Positions 61,931-64,000 of a stretch of DNA of 64,000 nucleotides are shown piece after piece. Source of the DNA: SIG607 sp045592625 (GTDB lineage: Bacteria; Bacillota; Clostridia; Oscillospirales; Acutalibacteraceae); the NCBI GenBank assembly GCA_045592625.1, contig JAZNVC010000027.1, positions 53,338-117,337 of the forward strand. The letters are read 5' to 3'. Position 1 is the stretch's first letter; each line of letters starts with the position of its first letter. Made by a program: the position numbers and the translations under genes. The notes beneath the pieces are model-generated. The model saw only the letters and a list, made by a program, of their open reading frames with translations. It ran no database searches and was not told the origin of the DNA.

Positions 61931-62321
61931 AAAAACTCCCTTGAGGCACCCTCCGTAAGGAAGGTGCCTCAGTTATATTCGCCTGACGGCGAGTGATATT
62001 GCTACGCAGTTATATTATGCTACGCATAGTGATATTGTCCTTCGGACAGTTAAATGGGCGAATATAATATCACTGAAACTGCAAGTTTCAATATCACTTT
62101 GCGTGATAACGCAAAATATCACTGTGAGACCTGTCTCACAATATCACTTAATATTCTTATTTTTGAGATAGGTTCGTTTGAAAAATATGTACTCCCGTTA
62201 CGCACATTGAAAGTGCGTAACCCACTATGACACTTATCTGTAGAAAGTGTAAATTTTTATATAAAAAATGAATAAGGGAGAACACTTCCTTACGGAGTGT
62301 GCCTCTTCGGGGAGTTTTTTT
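61929..62321. repeat. modular hairpin repeat element, left copy
   Basis: A 393-bp non-coding element directly after polC. It holds a long hairpin (TGAGGCACC / GGTGCCTCA, 61942-61971), then short hairpins separated by a 9-nt spacer: AGTKATATT at 61971, 61992, 62008 and 62028, and its reverse complement AATATCACT at 62066, 62090, 62115 and 62140. Hairpins include CGCC/GGCG, ATGC/GCAT, GTCC/GGAC, GAAACT/AGTTTC, TTGCG/CGCAA and GTGAGA/TCTCAC. A further hairpin GTTACGCAC / GTGCGTAAC lies at 62197-62221. The ends (61929-61965 and 62285-62321) are imperfect inverted repeats, both with AAAAAACTCCC. No ORF. An inverted copy lies at 63681-64000. Part of it may also terminate polC. Confidence 0.85.
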
Positions 62322-62349
62322 AATAGAAGATGGGGAATATAAAAAACAC

Positions 62350-62378
62350 TTGATTTTTTATGGAAGGTTTGGTATAAT
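62350..62378 (+). promoter_or_regulatory. promoter of the M23 peptidase gene
   Basis: TTGATT (62350-62355), 17 bp, and an extended -10 TGGTATAAT (TATAAT 62373-62378). It lies between the two inverted repeat copies and so would move with the gene if the segment inverted. Confidence 0.8.
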
Positions 62379-62423
62379 CAAAAAGTAACAAATTTGTAAC
62401 TATTATTAAAAGGTGATTACAAA

Positions 62424-63632
62424 ATGCTTAAAATACAGTTTAAAGAACTGCTGGGTAAGGCAGGTCGAATTCTTAATAAATCAAAAATTATAGTATTTGC
62501 TTTACTGGTTGTTATAGGTATTTTTACAACCTCCGTTTATTCGGGTGTAACCTTTGCCTATGCTTTGGAATATAACGGCGAGGTTATCGGACAGATTAAG
62601 GATAAAGCAGAATATGATGTAGCGGTAGCTTTGGTTAATCAAATGATGGAGGACGCAAGTTTTGAGGATTATGCCCATTCTGTAGAGTTCAGAATGGTTA
62701 TAACAAACGAAGACAGTCTTGCTTCGCCAAGCAGTGTTGCAGATAATCTTGTCCTAAACACCGATTTAATCGAAAAGGGAGTTCGTGTATCGGTAAACGG
62801 CAAAACCACCGCTTATTTAAAAGAGGAAGATAATGCCGAAAAATATATCGAAAACTATCTTGAAAATTATATTGAGGATAAAGACTACGTTTCTTCCTTT
62901 ATTGCTCCTGTTGAATGTACTCAGGGATACTTTTTAAAGAGCGATTTTACCTCTTTCAGCGATTTTCAGGCACTCATTGAGTCTCTTGACGTTCTGTCGG
63001 TAAAAACCGTTAAAGAAGAAAAAGAAATCAAATACGCCACAGTCAAAAGGCGGGACGACAGCCTTTCTTTTGGTAAAACAAAGGTTTTTTCCAATGGCGT
63101 TAAGGGTTTAAAATATTCGGTTACTCAAATTATTATGGTTAACGGCAAAGAACTTAAAACCGAATATATAGGTGATGAAATTGCAAGAGAGCCTGTTGAT
63201 GAGGTTCTTATAGTAGGAAATAAAGGAAACTACATAAAGGCTTCCTGGATAAATCAGCTTGATGCTATATGGCCGCTTCAAAGGGTAAAAGGACAAAATA
63301 TTTCAGCCTATTGGGGTGACGACAGAAACCATAAAGGTCTTGATATTGCCTCTGCTTACGGCACCGAAATATATGCCGTTCAGGAGGGCACCGTAATAGA
63401 AGCCGAATATGATGACGGCTACGGCTATCACATTGTTATTGAACACGACTCAAAATTTAAAACCCTTTACGGACACGCAAGTCAGCTTTGTGTTTCGCAG
63501 GGAGATAAGGTACAAAAAGGTGAACTGATAGCCTTTGTCGGCTCAACCGGAATGTCAACAGGTAATCATTTACATTTTGAAGTTATCAGAAAAGGCGAAA
63601 AATTAGACCCATATTATTTTCTCGGACTATGA
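62424..63632 (+). CDS. membrane-anchored M23 peptidase with G5-like domain
   Basis: A 402-residue protein with one N-terminal membrane helix (about residues 20-45), an extracytoplasmic region of unknown fold, a G5-like domain (about 193-268) and a C-terminal LytM/M23 domain. The zinc site is complete: His303 in HKGLDIAS, the YGHAS motif and HLHFEV near the end. M23 enzymes cut peptide cross-bridges of peptidoglycan; some anchored members act in sporulation or division. AAAGGTGAT precedes the ATG. It is isolated between inverted repeat arrays and has its own promoter and terminator. Confidence 0.9.
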   Translation: MLKIQFKELLGKAGRILNKSKIIVFALLVVIGIFTTSVYSGVTFAYALEYNGEVIGQIKDKAEYDVAVALVNQMMEDASFEDYAHSVEFRMVITNEDSLASPSSVADNLVLNTDLIEKGVRVSVNGKTTAYLKEEDNAEKYIENYLENYIEDKDYVSSFIAPVECTQGYFLKSDFTSFSDFQALIESLDVLSVKTVKEEKEIKYATVKRRDDSLSFGKTKVFSNGVKGLKYSVTQIIMVNGKELKTEYIGDEIAREPVDEVLIVGNKGNYIKASWINQLDAIWPLQRVKGQNISAYWGDDRNHKGLDIASAYGTEIYAVQEGTVIEAEYDDGYGYHIVIEHDSKFKTLYGHASQLCVSQGDKVQKGELIAFVGSTGMSTGNHLHFEVIRKGEKLDPYYFLGL

Positions 63633-63643
63633 AAAACGGACTC

Positions 63644-63680
63644 AACGGAGACACTTCGTAAAGAAGTAGTCTCCGTTTTT
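63644..63680 (+). terminator. intrinsic terminator after the M23 gene
   Basis: AACGGAGAC plus ACTTC pair with GAAGT and GTCTCCGTT around a GTAAA loop with one bulged A, ending in a T run. It resembles the inner end of the left repeat copy (62281-62321) and may be the inner end of the right copy. Confidence 0.85.
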
Positions 63681-64000
63681 CTATATAAAGAAAAATGACA
63701 CTTTCTGTTTTTGAAAGTGTCATAGTGGGTTACATACTTTGAGAATGGTAAATACTTGCCGAAAATAAAGATTATCTTTCTCGGCAGGTAAAGTGATATT
63801 GCAAACTATCGTTTGCAGTGATATTTTTGCCTTGCAGCAAAAGTGATATTGAAACCTTGCGGTTTCAGTGATATTATATTCGCCCATTTAACTGTCCGAA
63901 GGACAATATCACTATGCGTAGCATAATATAACTGCGTAGCAATATCACTCGCCGCAAGGCGAATATAACTGAGGCACCTTCCTTATGGAGGGTGCCTCAA
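63681..64000. repeat. modular hairpin repeat element, right copy (inverted, cut by window end)
   Basis: An inverted copy of the left element. Bases 63841-64000 in reverse complement match 61941-62099 with about five differences. Spacers AGTGATATT lie at 63792, 63817, 63842 and 63867, and AATATCACT or AATATAACT at 63905, 63925, 63941 and 63962. Hairpins include GCAAAC/GTTTGC (63801), TTTGC/GCAAA (63826), GAAACC/GGTTTC (63851), GTCC/GGAC (63894), ATGC/GCAT (63914), CGCC/GGCG (63950) and the long GAGGCACC / GGTGCCTC (63971-63998). A hairpin TTGCCGA / TCGGCA with inner AAAGAT / ATCTTT lies near 63757-63786. No ORF was found. The outer end lies beyond the window. Confidence 0.85.

Noticed and set aside
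61971..62148. CRISPR-like regular repeats
   Set aside because: The constant unit is only 9 nt, orientation flips within the array, and the intervals are self-complementary hairpins shared between copies, not unique spacers. No cas genes are present.

Overview
The window reads as chromosomal DNA of an anaerobic low-GC Gram-positive bacterium, most likely a member of the Clostridia (Eubacteriales/Oscillospirales-type, plausibly a gut commensal). Support: AT-rich DNA with strong Shine-Dalgarno sites, a PolC-type replicative polymerase, the sporulation signal protein SpoIIR, a class B sortase, ArgR, a complete MEP-type isoprenoid gene set in part, and a large NAD-linked [FeFe]-hydrogenase operon. 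The species cannot be named from sequence reading alone. No phage, IS transposase, rRNA or CRISPR array was seen.

Layout. 1-9.7 kb: cca, murC, a DUF4364 protein, a BofC-like membrane protein, a class A PBP, a UPF0210/ACT pair, ispE, spoIIR and rpmE. 9.7-19.5 kb: yigZ, the dgt-dnaG-rpoD macromolecular-synthesis cluster with two small followers, a cytoplasmic-looking amidase, trmO-maf, a D-lactate dehydrogenase and an MFS transporter. 19.6-29.4 kb: topB, sortase B, ileS, tRNA-Pro(CGG), trmB, a B12/radical SAM protein and an rRNA methyltransferase. 29.6-37.8 kb: a ten-gene hydrogenase operon in which the HydC/HydB/HydA-like subunits enclose a putative sensory hydrogenase (HydS-like), two DRTGG proteins, two GHKL ATPases and a PHP phosphoesterase; a Rex-like operator and an extended -10 promoter precede it. 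37.9-39.8 kb: a HisJ-like phosphatase, an orphan fumarase-beta-like protein and a coiled-coil protein. 39.9-48.3 kb: nusB-xseAB-ispA-dxs-tlyA-nadK-argR-recN. 48.3-51.9 kb: fliB-like, ygiQ, an EamA transporter. 52.0-61.9 kb: pyrH-frr-uppS-cdsA-dxr-rseP-ispG-polC. 61.9-64.0 kb: an M23 peptidase gene between two inverted copies of a modular hairpin repeat.

How it fits together. Isoprenoid precursor genes (dxs, dxr, ispE, ispG), prenyl chain genes (ispA, uppS) and envelope genes (murC, PBP1A, cdsA, sortase, M23) link undecaprenyl supply to wall building. Replication and expression genes (dnaG, rpoD, polC, nusB, frr, ileS) make up most of the rest. The hydrogenase operon and D-lactate dehydrogenase point to fermentative NADH disposal.

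Most unusual: (1) the paired inverted hairpin arrays flanking the M23 gene, whose 9-nt spacers are constant while some hairpins change sequence yet stay paired; (2) a PolC that lacks the embedded proofreading exonuclease; (3) the sensory cassette inside the hydrogenase operon.
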